DNA of 41,549 nucleotides from Acanthaster planci (taxonomy: Eukaryota; Echinodermata; Asteroidea; Valvatida; Acanthasteridae). Below are positions 10,601 to 22,610 of this stretch, piece by piece. The notes below the pieces were generated by a model. The model had not been told where the DNA came from and did not search any database. It saw only the letters and a list, made by a program, of their open reading frames with translations. The translations under genes and the position numbers were made by a program. Numbering within the stretch: position 1 is the stretch's first letter; each line of letters starts with the position of its first letter. The DNA lies in NCBI RefSeq assembly GCF_001949145.1, contig NW_019091488.1, positions 17,340-58,888 on the forward strand, in the 5' to 3' direction.

Positions 10601-11966
10601 ATGAAGTTCCGACCTCCATCGCTTGCCGCCTTAGCATAAGACTGCCATCAGCCTCCACCACCCAGGACTCATTTCTGGTGGACCAGACCCTTCCGCCCTC
10701 TCCATTCATGAGTCATGGTTACATCAGGCAGGGTTCTACACTGGAATCATACCAGCCGAGCGTACTCCCTCGGGAGCAGACTGCTCCCCACGGGGCTGCA
10801 CATGGCTTGGAATGAGGCACTGCTCTGTCCCTGACCAGGCAACCAGCATTGTCTTCCAAAAAGAATGAAATTGATTCCATCAGTGCCCTCACTCCATCCG
10901 ATTGCCGCCTCTGTCTTCTTTAGCGAGACATGATTCAAGTGCTCAGCCCGCCGTTTGCCGCTTCACTGGGGAGGACATCTGCCACTACTTTTTTAAACGA
11001 CATAGCATGACTGGAATCTTCCTCGCCAATTTTTTCAAAACTCCTGGTTGATCGTTCATGCATGGAGATTTTCTAGTCTCTAGCCAGAGCTTGGCACGTG
11101 TCTGAGTCCTCTCCAGCCTGACAGTCCTCCGCTCAACTATCTGCTAATCTACAGGCACACTCGGCTCTTGACTATAGCAAGGCCTTACTTCAGTCAAAGC
11201 AAAGTCACCATATCTTTAGTTGAAGAATGACACCAATTTTATCAGCACCCTCACCGCCTATGACATATTCCAGATTCCAGATCCTCCGTCAGCCTCCCTT
11301 CCAAAGGAAGGCACCAACCACGCCCGTGCCAGTCAAGTGACCGCCCCACGTCTTGAGATACTCTTGCTACGGGACTCCCATTCCTGGAGAAGGCTCTTCA
11401 CCTTAGTGGACTGCTCCCCCTTGTAAGGCTGGAGTGGCCCCAGACAATGTCTCCTTGTCGCCTTCCCTTTATCTAGGGCCTTCAAACAGAACGTCTTGCA
11501 GGCAAATTCCCTGTTGAACACAGTCGAACACTAATATAACAGGGTCCTTTGAACTTTAGAAATTCTTATGTTATCAGTTATGAAAAATAAATGAATTATC
11601 GTAAATATGACCTTGTATTATAAATTATAAATATTATAAATGCTCGTCCTGTCTATCTTCAATTATACATGTATTGTGAGAATCCTTCGAGCACCCTCCT
11701 CAATGAACATGAGCCACTGCCCCACTTTTCCAGGCAGCTGTTACATGCAACTGTGACCTAGCTAGCCTCCAACATATCTACAGCGTGGGCATCCAAACAT
11801 AATCCACACAGTAGCACTTCCTGGGCCAACGTCCTGGATCGTTGCCCCGTTGAATACGCCTTCAGGTGCAGACCCAATCCCAAATCTCTGCCACGGCCTT
11901 CTGGAGCTACTATGGCTACCACCGGTAGGCCCACCCAGGCTACGGGGAAGTGAGTCCACGCTTTAC

Positions 11967-12155
11967 CTGATGATCTCTAATGACAGCTACAAGTCTAAAC
12001 CTACTGGCGTTCGAGACTACGTTACCAGGCACCAAGACAGGAATGAACAAAAAATGTTTTCCAGGCAGTCTTCCTATCTTTTTCAGTTCTGTCACGGTAA
12101 ATTTGTCGTCACGCAGACCTACCACTGCCTCTCTCTGGTCCACATCCCCAGACAT
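11967..12155 (-). other. Possible isolated coding exon (unidentified)
   Basis: The minus strand is open from Met 12155 and reads like ordinary globular protein (tracts DKFTVTELKKIGRLPGKHF and ASRFRLVAVIRDHQ). It reaches CAG followed by GTAAAG (donor at 11966-11965). A candidate acceptor TAG lies just upstream of the Met. No partner exon was found, and the family is unknown. It could be an exon of a decayed transposon or chance. Confidence 0.22.
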
Positions 12156-12819
12156 TCGTTGGGATTTCTACACACCCCTTGGCACCTCATAATCCGAGGT
12201 TTCCATAAGGGGCCCTGTGGGAGAAATGTTGCTAATCTATTCCCACTGCGTCTCACGACATACAATCCTGTGATCAGCAGAACAACCAACTTGTGGCCCC
12301 CACTTACATGTACTTCCCACGTGAGTACAGATAAGGTGTGAGCTACACATTGAATTCTAAGATATGAGCCTTGGATGTGGAGTGTGTGGGGGGTGATATC
12401 ATGGTCTGTGGTATTTTTAGCTGTATGTTTGCACATGCGCATTTTGAAAATGCTTTTGTGGGTATCATAGGTGAGTATTTTCCTTACAGAATAGAAAACT
12501 ACCTTAGATTTGGGAGAGAAACAGAACCACCATAGGGGAATGTTAGAAGCACAACTATAATATGTGTACTCTTGATTGAATGGCCCCCTCAATATTACTG
12601 GTTTCAATGAAGTATCTACAGCGTAGGCCCAGATACGCCCATTGTACATACATATAAATAGGTTCCAATTGAGGTCACGGGCAACCAAATGAATCAAATT
12701 GGCATGCGCCACTCTACTTACACTTTGGATCAGTCACTATCACTCCTCGCAAAATATACCATGGATAGGTCTTCTCACATGCTTTTGAAGTCATTTAGAT
12801 TGCTGAGGCATTAAAGTGG

Positions 12820-15425
12820 ATGCAGAGTAAGAATGTGTATGAGCAATCTGTTTTTCCTATTGGACAGTTTATCCAGTTAAATGGACTGAACTTATTTGGC
12901 CAAAAGGATCAGAGCTGTTTGAATCCTATATTAACAGCATCCCATGTCTTGCATCATAACCAAGGCTTAGGTGTGAATAAGGATAATCTGACAGTTGGCA
13001 AGAGGGTTTTGTTGTACAAAAATCAGTGGTGTTTGTTATTTGCTCTGTGGATCCATCAGCAACAAACTTTCAACGGCCAGTGCATCAATTTTTGAAAGTC
13101 ATACAGATATGTTTGCAGTAACTGAAACTTGACTGAATAAATCCAAATTGAACAGCGTGTTGTCAATCAGTGCCATTCTGTGTTGACTGGATATGATTTG
13201 TATAGTTATCCTCAGCGTTGCCATAGAGGAAGTGGAGTCATTGCCACCATGTGCTTGAATCTTATTATGAGAAATAAAATCCCATTATATAACTCATTTG
13301 AGAAGATGGATCTTGATGTTAGGAATTCATCAAACTGTATTCATATTATTGCTGTGTATCGGCCCCTGCAAGAAGAATGGCACTACCATCCGTGATTTCA
13401 TGAGGGAGTTAGATCTTTGTTGGAAACAAGCATCTTTAGGCTGGGGCACTTAATTATTTTAGGTGATTTAACTTTCACATGGAGGATTCATCATGGAAAA
13501 ATGTGAAACAATTTTACTTTTTGTTTTAACAATAATTTGTACTTATGGATTCTTTTGGTCTTACGCATCTTATTCAAGGCCCCATGCATGAGAAGAGGTA
13601 TACTTTAGATTTGGTAATAACATGCTCAGTAGAAAACTCATAGATTCAATGAATTCTAAATTGTGCTTTGGATCCAGTCCCAACGCATCTTTTGAAATCT
13701 GTTTATAGCTTGTTTGTCAGATTATTTGTTAGCAATTGTAAATGCACATACATGTACATGTAAATTGCTTACCTCAAGAGTTTTTCCGTCAGCACTGAAA
13801 ACTGCCATTATTCATTCCATACTAAAAAAAATCTGACTTGGACACATGTGAGTTGCATAGTTATAAACCTGTGTCTAACTTTCCTTTTGTCAGTAAAGTA
13901 AATGAAAAGATAGTTGCTGATAGATACGCTTCAGGCGTATATGGAAGAATTCTCATTGCTATCAAAATTTCAATAGGCTTCTCATCAATATCACAGCATT
14001 GAGTCTACTTTGGTGAAAGTTCATAACAAAATTTTAATTTCAGTGGACAATCACTGTGAAGTATTCAGATGCTTTCAATACTGTTGATCACTCTGTTTTA
14101 TTTTATTGACTGGAAAATGGATATGGGATAAAGGAGCTTGTGTTACAGTGGTTCAATTCTTATTTGGTTGGTCTAACACAAAGGGTTTACATTGGGTTTG
14201 CCAAGTTGGAGCTTACTTTGTGGTCATGTGGTGTACCACAGGGAAGTATTCCTGGACCTTTTTTATTTATACTTTATCTTACACCATTGGATGGTACATG
14301 TACATGTACGTTTAAAAGGCATAACATTAATTTTATGTCATATGTTAATGACACACAGCTCTATCTCACTTGCAAGAACGCAAGTGATTCAAAAACTCAT
14401 CTAGAAACGTGTTGATGTGTTGGAGAAATTAAGCATTGAATGATTTTGAACAAGCTTCTTTTAAATGATGTAAAAACTGAGGTGATTAATTTTCAATCTC
14501 ATTTCCGTAAATGTGATCCTTTGTCAAGTTTGTATGTTTGAGGGAACAAGATTATTCCTGCTACAGTTTGAATCTCGATGTTGTCTTTGATCAGAATTGT
14601 AACATGGCTCCCCATGTTTCAAGGAAATGTCAAGTAGGATACTTCACTTAACATCACGTTAGCAAACTTTGAATTAGTTTGGATCCCACCTCTACTGAAC
14701 ATCTTATTCATGCTTTTATTATATCACAGGTAAACTATTGCAATGGTCCTTTTTATTGTCTTCCTGATAATTATCATTCACCGATTACAATTGTTATAGA
14801 GTCGGCTGCTCGTATTGTTACTCAAACTAGAAAACATAAGCACATCATTGCCATTCTCTGCTGTTTTCATTTGATTCCTGTCGCTCAGTATATTGACTTT
14901 AAGATTTTACCTTTTGTTTACAAGATCTTAAGTGATGAAACACCTATCAGATTTGTTGATGGTTTTACAAAATAATATAGTCACATGCATGTTCATCAGT
15001 CCAAATATGCCTAGTCCAGCCTTGATATAATCTGGATCACTGTGGCAGCCGTGCCTTTTCTGCATCAGCACATTGCTTGTGGAATTAACTACATGTACCA
15101 TATTTTGCAATTCTCTGATACTGTCCACTTTTAAGGCAGCCCTTAAAACATGTTTTTATTGACAGGTCTATGAGTGATTTTAATCTTTAATCCTCTTTGT
15201 TTAGAGTAACTCTTTATGTTTTATCATTCTCAGTTTGCTGTACTCATCTGTGCTTTAATATAGTTTTTTTAACCTTATGAATTTGTGGTACATCTTGTAT
15301 TTTTAATTTGTTAATTGTATGATATTTATGGAATCATACTTCCTGCTGTTTTATTCTGTAAAGCGCTTTGAGATTTTCTGCATTTGCATATGTAATGCAC
15401 TATATAAAAGTTCTGCTATTCTTTA
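12820..15425 (+). pseudogene. Dead L2/CR1-like LINE with endonuclease, RT and typical 3' tail
   Basis: Order of blocks: an N-terminal ORF2-like frame (12820-13095); an APE-type endonuclease start where TETW has become TET-stop (13121-13132, TGA); an HIIAVYRPL block (13345-13370); and a GDLTF version of the endonuclease GDFN motif (about 13462). The RT section follows: KELVLQWFNSYLVGLTQRVY, GVPQGSIPGP (14230-14259) and the catalytic block YVNDTQLY (14341-14364) in place of YADDTQLY, so an essential Asp is lost. SQVNYCNGPFYCLPD and the DFKILPFVYKIL tract come from about 14725 to 14930. The tail TAAAGCGCTTTGAGA...GCACTATATAAA (15359-15408) is the standard 3' end of L2-type LINEs. Many stops and frameshifts; inactive. 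Confidence 0.9.
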
Positions 15426-15429
15426 GTTT

Positions 15430-16428
15430 TAATTACTTTGTAGTTACATGTATATTGTATATCATGCATGTAACTGCAATCACAACTGACTTGTAATTTC
15501 CTGTAACAGTTTTGGACATGATTTGGTCAATATGTGACTCTCTCTGTCCAGTCCTTTGTACACTTCCAGATGTTCTGTGCCAATGCAGTCAACTTGCGGT
15601 AATACAAGCTCGGATAAGACAAGATTTTTCTGAAGACGAGCATATTTTGCCAGTCCCGACTAAAGTGTCTACATTCCTATGAGGAAAAAAATCTTTGATA
15701 TGAGCTTAGGTAATACAAGATTTCAGTTAAGACGAGCGCTTTTGCTGGTTCACTCGAATGCAGATGTTTTGTTATTTCTCTATTTAGCATGAGCATTTTG
15801 AAAACAAACTCGTCAGTCAAGGGACCTGTTCAAAACAGATGCTGTTGCACTAGGTGAGATGATAATGTGTGCCAAGCCACCACTGCGGTTTTGAGGCATT
15901 TTAGATTCCAGAATGATCAAAAGGTTTCTTTCATTACAAACTCCCCACCAATACATGAAAAAGAGGACAGAAAAAAGCCCCTGCTCAACTTACATGTATA
16001 AAATAACGTGTAAAATTTATTTGTCATTGAAATCCATTCTTCTGTTTCCAGTAAATATCCTTTTAGAAGTCAAATTTTCGAAAACCTTCATTTTCCCAAC
16101 AAGAACATATTACCCAGGCCCTGACCTACGCCCTCTGTTGTCTGCACCAAAATTTACTGGTTTCTTTCACTTCATACTTATAAAATCGCATCTCTTTAGT
16201 CGGTTACCAACTAAAATGTCAATGTACTTACATTAACTTGCATTCTCTCACGACAGCAACTGCGCCGTGCAGGTTTCGCTTTGACAATGACTGGTGATGA
16301 CTCTGCTTGCCCCGTTGTTGCATTTATTAAATTTCCGGTTTGTTTTTCTAACTGCTATGTTTTATTACAACTCTGTATTAAATCTACATGTATATCACAC
16401 TTTCATAAAGAACAGGTTCGAAATGTTT
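15430..16428. other. Non-coding stretch with a possible half pogo-like end
   Basis: At about 15587 the sequence CAGTCAACTTGCGGTAATAC with following 'GATAAGAC' repeats resembles a pogo-type terminus (a second 'GGTAATACAAGATT' lies at 15709). No matching inverted end was found, so it may be a solo half-element. Otherwise no gene was seen. The frame at 15913-16236 has no recognisable content. Confidence 0.35.
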
Positions 16429-16432
16429 TTAA

Positions 16433-17972
16433 AGGGGATGGGCCATGTAGTGTTAAATTGATGTTATATGATAGTTTTCAATCATGTTTAATACAATATG
16501 TAGGATTAAACCCCTCTTTTATGTCATTAAATCAACAAATATTGGCATTTTTTGTGTCCTTTTTTGGGTCTCTGCCTGGGCTCTTTGCAAAAACTTATCA
16601 AAATCGGTGAATGAAGGCAGCGGACAAATCTTGGCAAAAATGTGACGTCATTGGACAAACTCGACTTTCCAGACCAGAATGCATACATGTAGTTCCAGCG
16701 AGAAAGTTCATCTGTCTGCACAAGAATAATGTTCTCTGCTCTGGCGCGTAGTCGGGTACGTAACTCGTACCTGTCAAGTCAACCACATTTGGTCTTGTTT
16801 CCTATGCCCTTCTCTTAACATGGGGCTGAGCTACAGGTATTGGACAACTACACTATAATTCATTGTAATTAGACTTGGCACATTCATTTTGTTTTGCATC
16901 GCCCCATACCTGGTAATAATTTTTATCCTGAATTGTGAAATAATGCCGATAAACTGTGTTATCGGTTGCTGTTGTCACGAATAAAACAATTCCCCGGACA
17001 GCAGTGTTTGTAGATTCCAAAGCGACTTTTCACACCAGCGTTTGTGGGTTAGATTGAAATTTGTGATAACACACAATCAGATTTTTATGAGGACTCAAAA
17101 TTTCAAAATGCCTGTGAATTTTTCCCATGTACCAGTATTGACACATGCACCCATACATGTACAAAGTGTACTGTGGGACTATATTGTACTGCCGCACATG
17201 GACAATTTTCCGGTGCAATTAATGCCACACGGTCATCATGCAACGTGTTGATGCCAAGCATGCAAGTGACTTATAGTGCACGGTGAAACAAAATTGTCAG
17301 AATGGAACACCAACTTTGACAAAGTAGGCTAGCCTATAACCATGGACAAAAACTACTTCTACTATACTGCCATTGAATAGCCTATGGTGGGACAATTACT
17401 TGTTTTAAGAAAGACAAATTTTTATAATAGTGCAGGAAATGATCATGACCAGTCAGTGTTTTGTTGTCAATCCTCCGTGTCACCGCCATGCCAATGGGCA
17501 ACAGCCTAGAGTTGCAAAATCTCTTCATGAGTGTGCATGCTGGTTCAAACTCAGCTACTTCAATGTTGCTTTCTTCGTCAAATGAATAAGACAAACATAA
17601 CTGATCGCCATGATCAAAAAAAGCAGTCAAGGCTGGAATTATTGTCGCTTGAGTCCGACATGATGGCACACACTAACACTACTACATTACGTACATGTCG
17701 ATGCATCGCTGTGTGATAGTAAACAGTCGCTGGATAAAGGACTCCGTCCTATGACGTCACGATTCCAGGGAATTTCTTCAGACAACTTTCTGCACCTAAC
17801 AGCTGCTGTTTAGGTTTTGCTCCGAGAACGGAGTGAAATAGGGTCGTGAAAACTATAATTTGTAACATATTTCCGTGCATTTTGAAATTATGCACATGTG
17901 TTTTCTTGTTATGTTTGTTTTATGAGTTGATGCATGTTTTACAAGAAATTTTCCCAGCCCGGCCCGTCCCCT
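16433..17972. mobile_element. TTAA-flanked DNA transposon (Kolobok- or piggyBac-type, non-autonomous), 1540 bp
   Basis: The left end is TTAA (16429-16432) then AGGGGATGGGCC. The right end, inverted, is TTAA (17973-17976) then AGGGGACGGGCC. This gives 11 of 12 matching terminal bases with a perfect 4-bp TTAA duplication. TTAA duplications are used by the Kolobok and piggyBac superfamilies; the AGGG start favours Kolobok. No transposase is visible. A 95-codon minus frame (17669-17382; MPSCRTQATIIPALTAFFDH and later CTLMKRFCNSRLL) has protein-like composition but no known domain. Confidence 0.7.
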
Positions 17973-17984
17973 TTAAAGCAAAAT

Positions 17985-18010
17985 AATTGCCCTTCAATAA
18001 CAGGGCAATT
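17985..18010. repeat. Perfect 9-bp hairpin
   Basis: AATTGCCCT (17985-17993) and AGGGCAATT (18002-18010) form a perfect stem with an 8-nt loop, just outside the TTAA element. Function unknown. Confidence 0.45.
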
Positions 18011-19150
18011 GATAAACAACACGAGTGGGAAAATCCTTTTCCCCTAGGACGAGGTTCCAGATAATATGAGATCATTAGGTCCCCAGGTCCTTGTATTAAT
18101 GAGAGATGAGTGTAATTATGTTATCTTCCATGAGGAGAGTTTCTAAAAGTAACAAGGCATACACTGTATATTGTTCAATATCCAAAGGCTCTAATCCATT
18201 TTCTTTTTCTTTTGTTTTCAGCAAAGATCATATTCAGTATTCCAAGCACCAGTGTGATGCTGCATACAAAAAGGTAAAATTCACAGCCTGAGTGCTGGCA
18301 ATTTCAATTAAATTGAATTGCTTGTTTGTCTTGCACTGTATACATGTACTATACATTGCTGATGTAATGAGAGTGGTTGAAAGTTGATCTTGTGGTTGGG
18401 GTTCACTTGGATATTTCAGGTGTACTATCCCTTTCGAGCTTTGGTAAACCACTACTGTTAATAGCCAACCTTCAACAGATTTATCCATGTACATGCCCAG
18501 AAAATAATGATGAACAGATTGGTAAGCAAAAGAGGAAGGCTTGGGCTTTATTTTCAACTTGTCCATGGGGGGGGGAGAGTAGTGCACCCCCTAGAACCAA
18601 CTGCCACCTGTATTTATTAGTTTCTTGGAAATATCTCCAGGTGGAAGACAGATAGTGAAAGACAAAAACTTAGGGCTGCCCTCTCTCATGTGACCAAATT
18701 GAAATCGCATTCATTTTCGCGGATTTGCATTTCTAAGCATCAGGTTTTGAAGGGGAACTTTTCAAAGATGCAAAAAAACAAGAAAATTATTTTCTGAGAA
18801 GAAGGTGGCCATATGGGAAAGTGAGTAAACATTTAAAGTCACATCGTTTTAATGTTACGATTTTCTTATGGGTTGAAATTATTTAAGAGAAGATGTATGC
18901 CATTTATGTTTGGTCCCCATAGACTGTGCTTGCATTTAGTTTGTGTATTTGTGCATGCACAATAGTGACTTATGGTCATTTGCATAAAAAATTATTGTAG
19001 CAGACGATGCATACCAGTGGTGACCCACGTACCTGTAAGAGACTGTACTGCCATTTCCGATGCATCTCCCCAATGCAAAAAAAAAATTCATCTTGAAAAT
19101 TGTTCGCGGTACCCGCTGCTCCATTTGACTCGGACCGGCCAGCCGATCCC
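18011..19150. other. Non-coding stretch, no gene seen
   Basis: No coding region recognised. It contains a G-run near 18568 and scattered AT-rich sequence. Frames up to 117 codons (18587-18234 minus) carry no recognisable domain. Confidence 0.45.
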
Positions 19151-19152
19151 GG

Positions 19153-19212
19153 CAAGCTCGGTGGTCGAGTGGTTAAGACATCTGCACTACTAAGCAGGAG
19201 GTCGTGGGTTAG
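19153..19212 (+). mobile_element. tRNA-derived SINE fragment (second copy)
   Basis: This copy keeps the 5' half missing at 7535. An A-box-like TGGTCGAGTGG lies at 19162-19172, followed by GTTAAGAC and the anticodon-arm-like CTGC...GCAG. It then matches 7546-7575 at 29 of 30 positions and breaks off at the start of the T loop (19210). The B box is therefore destroyed. A serine/leucine-type tRNA head is likely from the D-arm sequence. It is not a functional tRNA: the T arm and acceptor stem are absent. Confidence 0.68.
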
Positions 19213-19334
19213 ACCTTGTGTTGTTTTTGCTTAGTCTTGCATAAATTCAGCCCAATATTTTCTTTTGAATCAACTGCACTACTCAAGAATGCCATTCGCA
19301 CTGCCTCAACAAAATGACCAGAATTGTCGGCGGA

Positions 19335-19452
19335 TTTTGAAGGATTGAGGCAGTAGGCACACCAAGTAACATTTCCAAAAATTTTTGAAGGATTGAGGGG
19401 GGAATCCAATTTTTCACCCCCCACATTTGAGGATTCTGGAGGATTGAGGAGA
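19335..19452 (+). repeat. Short direct repeats of GAAGGATTGAGG
   Basis: The motif TTTTGAAGGATTGAGG occurs near 19335 and 19383, and the shorter GGAGGATTGAGG near 19438, separated by about 50 bp. Related sequence occurs near 20112 and 28568. No coding content. Confidence 0.4.
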
Positions 19453-21774
19453 GTCCCTAACAAAATGTAACACTTAAATATGTGCTACTTGTAAAGGGGT
19501 GGATGAACAAATTTTCAGAGGGCCAAACTTGCTGTTTGGGAGGTCAAAAAATAACTTTACAATGAGGCAACATCTTGAGGCTGTTTACATGTTTTCTAAA
19601 ACAAAAGGCCAGTGACATACAAAAGTTCTTTTCTTTTTTTTCAGGGGGGGGCACCTGTCCCCCCCATCCCCACCCCCCAGGATGCACCCTTGTGTACCAA
19701 GAGAATATTTCCCAATAACATACCTCTTCTTCAGTCCCACTGCATCTGAACATGTTGGTTGCACGTCAATAATAATTAACGGTTGAAATCTGCAAAACAA
19801 CCGGGCAAAGGCTACAACATGTAAATGGTTTTTATTTTGATAATATGAAAGCAGATTCAAAATGCATACATGTAAAATACGTTCAAACTGAGATGTACAG
19901 AAATTGTCACAAAATTCATAAACAACAAAAACCGAAACCTACAACCTTGGACTTAATCATGTAAATCATGTACAGGTACATTGGGACCAGTGTCAGGTGA
20001 TCTGGATAACTAGTCAATTGTGTCGCACACTGGCCAATCCTGATGGAAATTAACTTTTCTTTTTCCAAATAATCTTTCACAGCCCTGAAAGACATTGACC
20101 GATGACAGAGCAAGGATTGAGGATTTGTGGGAGATCAGGCAGACGCACAGCGATCTACACGTACATGGGCATGTACATGGGCATGTACATGAACCAATCC
20201 AGCAGATCCACTGATCACTATGTTAAATGAAAAAAATTCGGGTTCATGTCTTCTAAAGAAATTCAAATTTCTTATTTCTTTTCCTATTCCTGCATGTACA
20301 TGTACGTTACGTAAAGGCTAAGTTAAATTCTAACGACTGCCGATATTTTTGAGGACTTTATAGCATTGCAGGTCAGTTCACTCATTTTTAATTTCCTACT
20401 TTTTTATCGGAATAAAACATTAATTTCAAAAGGCATATAAATTTACTACTTCAAGAGCTGCATGGAGTGCCCTCCCAGAGGACGTGTTTTGTTTTTTGAT
20501 TTTATAACAATGAATACACAAAAGGTTTACTCGAGCCTATCCTGGAGAAGACAAAAATGCCCTCTAATGTGACGTCATATGCAGGTCCTCTATATTGAAC
20601 TGGGGAGGTACATGTAGGCCTACTGTTCATGACTGTTTGAATATTGTACAGGTACATGAACTAGGCTAAATTTGGACTCTTGGTCATTAGTAAGGTAAAT
20701 CTACTGAGTGGAGCATTAGGATACCTTTTTTCAAATTTTGTACTGGACCGATCCAGTACATTTTCACAATTCAGAACATCTATGGAAGACAGGGCCACTC
20801 GGTTTGGACTTGGATGTTTTCCCGACCATCTCCATTCATATTGTGTTGCTTCGTTCTAAAAAAGAACTCTTTTGACATTGTAGCCGCGTAGCCACAAATC
20901 GAGTACACAATTTGGACTTCTTCCCAGAGTCACTCCCATCCAATACGACATCGTAGCCAGTGATTTTAGGGGGTGGCCCTGTATTCTATAGTTACTCTCA
21001 AATTCAAAAAAGAGGAATAGAGCCTACTGAAAAAAGTAGGCCTAGGCCTACTAATTCTTCACTCACTGTCAATGTGTCAGTAGAGCCATGGTAGAGCTAA
21101 TTCATTGGCAACAAATAAACTGGAAATTCAAGTAAGAACTGAGTCACAAGGAAGTTGAGAATTCCAAGCAAAACAATTTCACAGCAAATCTGAAATAAAA
21201 GACTTTTTGCCGATAGAGTACAAGAACGACTTAAAAGTCTTGTTGGCCAGATGGTAGGCCTATATCTGTTTCTATGGCAGAGCAAGCGACTTGCTCAAGT
21301 TGCTGCTCTGTGCTATCCACGAAAAGCATTGACGAGGGCAAGTACAAGTGCAAGCAAGCACTAATTTCTTTGTCACCGAAATAGCATTCTTTTTTCCTCT
21401 AGGGTTACATGTAGTTGCTCTAGCATCTGGCAATTCGATCGTTTCTCAATTCTTACCATTAATACCAATAACCGCACGAATTTCGAGCCCGTGAAATCTC
21501 AGCAAATGCGCACCATGGGCCAGTCACGTCAACGGACCTTCTTCAAAGCTAGCTCGATCGATCCTGATCTAAGGTAACGCACACGTGCAGTGCATGCATG
21601 ATTATTACCGAGAACGCGTTTGAGGTGGTATGATGTCTCATTGACGACACATCGCCAGTTCTCATTAACAAAAAAGGTTTACGTTGCCTTGAACGTGAGT
21701 CTTCTTTTTACACGAAAGCATGATCAATGGGAGGGGCAAACAGAAGGAGGAGAAATTGTTTTTGCCTTGTTTTG
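19453..21774. other. Non-coding stretch with short TACATG tandem repeat
   Basis: No gene recognised. It includes a C/G homopolymer-rich hairpin near 19645-19680 and a 12-bp unit ATGGGCATGTAC repeated about 2.5 times at 20165-20192. TAGGCCTA-type palindromes lie near 21038-21052. Confidence 0.45.
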
Positions 21775-21778
21775 TTAA

Positions 21779-22606
21779 CGGGTAGCTTTGATTAATTTTT
21801 TCATGCAAACTTTCAAAATTCACCTTTGTCTCAGTTAACCTTATTTGCCACTTTTGTTTCACTATTTCAAAGGTATTACATCCTTTTTGGTTTTTATGTT
21901 AATAAATTTCCATATTCATGACAAAACTGTGATGTCATCTCAGGAAGAAGTGTCACTGGTTTTTCCAAGGATCAATTTGAGAGGGGAGATGTTAATGAAT
22001 TTGGGATTTTTTTTCCCTACCCGACATATGCAGCAAGGTATGAGACGGAGAGACACCCCCCGCTTTGTGTTGTCATTGTTTCACTGGAATACGAGGACTT
22101 CTTTTCAGACATCTGGGGGGACGGATGTGTTAGGTAACAATAGTCTAGAGCGTGTATGGCAATTAGATGTGTGTGTGTGGGGGGGGTACCCCTCGGTCTC
22201 ATTTCTTGCAGGATACTGCCCGACGTGTATTAGAACTCTGTATACTCAGTATAGCCCCCGCTTTGTTGAACAAATTCCTACATTTTTGTAGAGTGGACTC
22301 ATTGTACTTTTTTTTTTGCTTATTCATTGTTATTTATGTGCATAGCAATAAGAGAGCATCAATACCTACTCAGAAATGTTTTCAGTTAGTAAATTGTGGG
22401 TTCACAATTTGAAAAGAAACACGTGTGCACTATTATATCCAACTCTATGGCACTGAACCCCGGATGACTTCACAGCAACAGCGCCCTCACCTGTCTAGGA
22501 AAGCACGCACGTTTCAATGCGAGGAAAGTAAAAGTGTTTTCATAAATTGAAGAGGAAGACAAAGTTGAAGAAAAATGTGTCTGCAAAAAAATCATAGCAG
22601 CTATAC
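21779..22606. mobile_element. TTAA-flanked Kolobok-like element, copy A (about 830 bp)
   Basis: The left end is TTAA (21775-21778) then CGGGTAGCTTTG. The right end, inverted, begins AGTATAGCTGCTATG, with a mutated TTAG as target site. It is related to copy B at 24736-25262. Shared tracts include TCTCAGTTAACCTTATTT, TTCACTATTT(C/T)AAAGGTATT, TGTGATGTCATC, TGGGTTCACAATTTGA and the GCGCCCTCA...AGGAAAGCA tract. Copy A carries about 300 bp more in the middle (about 21960-22290), where the two copies do not align. The 148-codon frame at 21845-22291 spans this and has no recognisable domain. Confidence 0.68.
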
Positions 22607-22610
22607 TTTA

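Larger units (their letters stand above)
9755..12350. other. GC-richer unidentified block
   Basis: From about 9960 to 12300 base composition shifts to clearly more G+C than either flank. It contains the tandem-repeat section listed separately and several medium-length frames on both strands (for example 10094-10639 plus, 181 codons, Pro/Leu/Ser-rich; 12119-12712 minus, 197 codons). None has recognisable domains. The block sits where the rest of the DIRS-like element would be expected but shows no recombinase motifs. It may be a separate decayed transposon. An AATAAA-containing tract lies near 9850. Confidence 0.4.

Noticed and set aside
10094-10639. 181-codon plus frame, Pro/Leu-rich
   Set aside because: It is produced by GC-rich tandem repeats, has no domain, and shares the region with open minus frames.
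12119-12712. 197-codon minus frame
   Set aside because: Composition is not protein-like and no domain is recognisable. Its lower end overlaps the exon candidate in another frame.
19153-19212. Functional tRNA gene
   Set aside because: No acceptor stem and a broken T arm; the second genomic copy supports a SINE.
21845-22291. 148-codon plus frame
   Set aside because: Lies inside a TTAA transposon copy, and the related copy does not preserve it.
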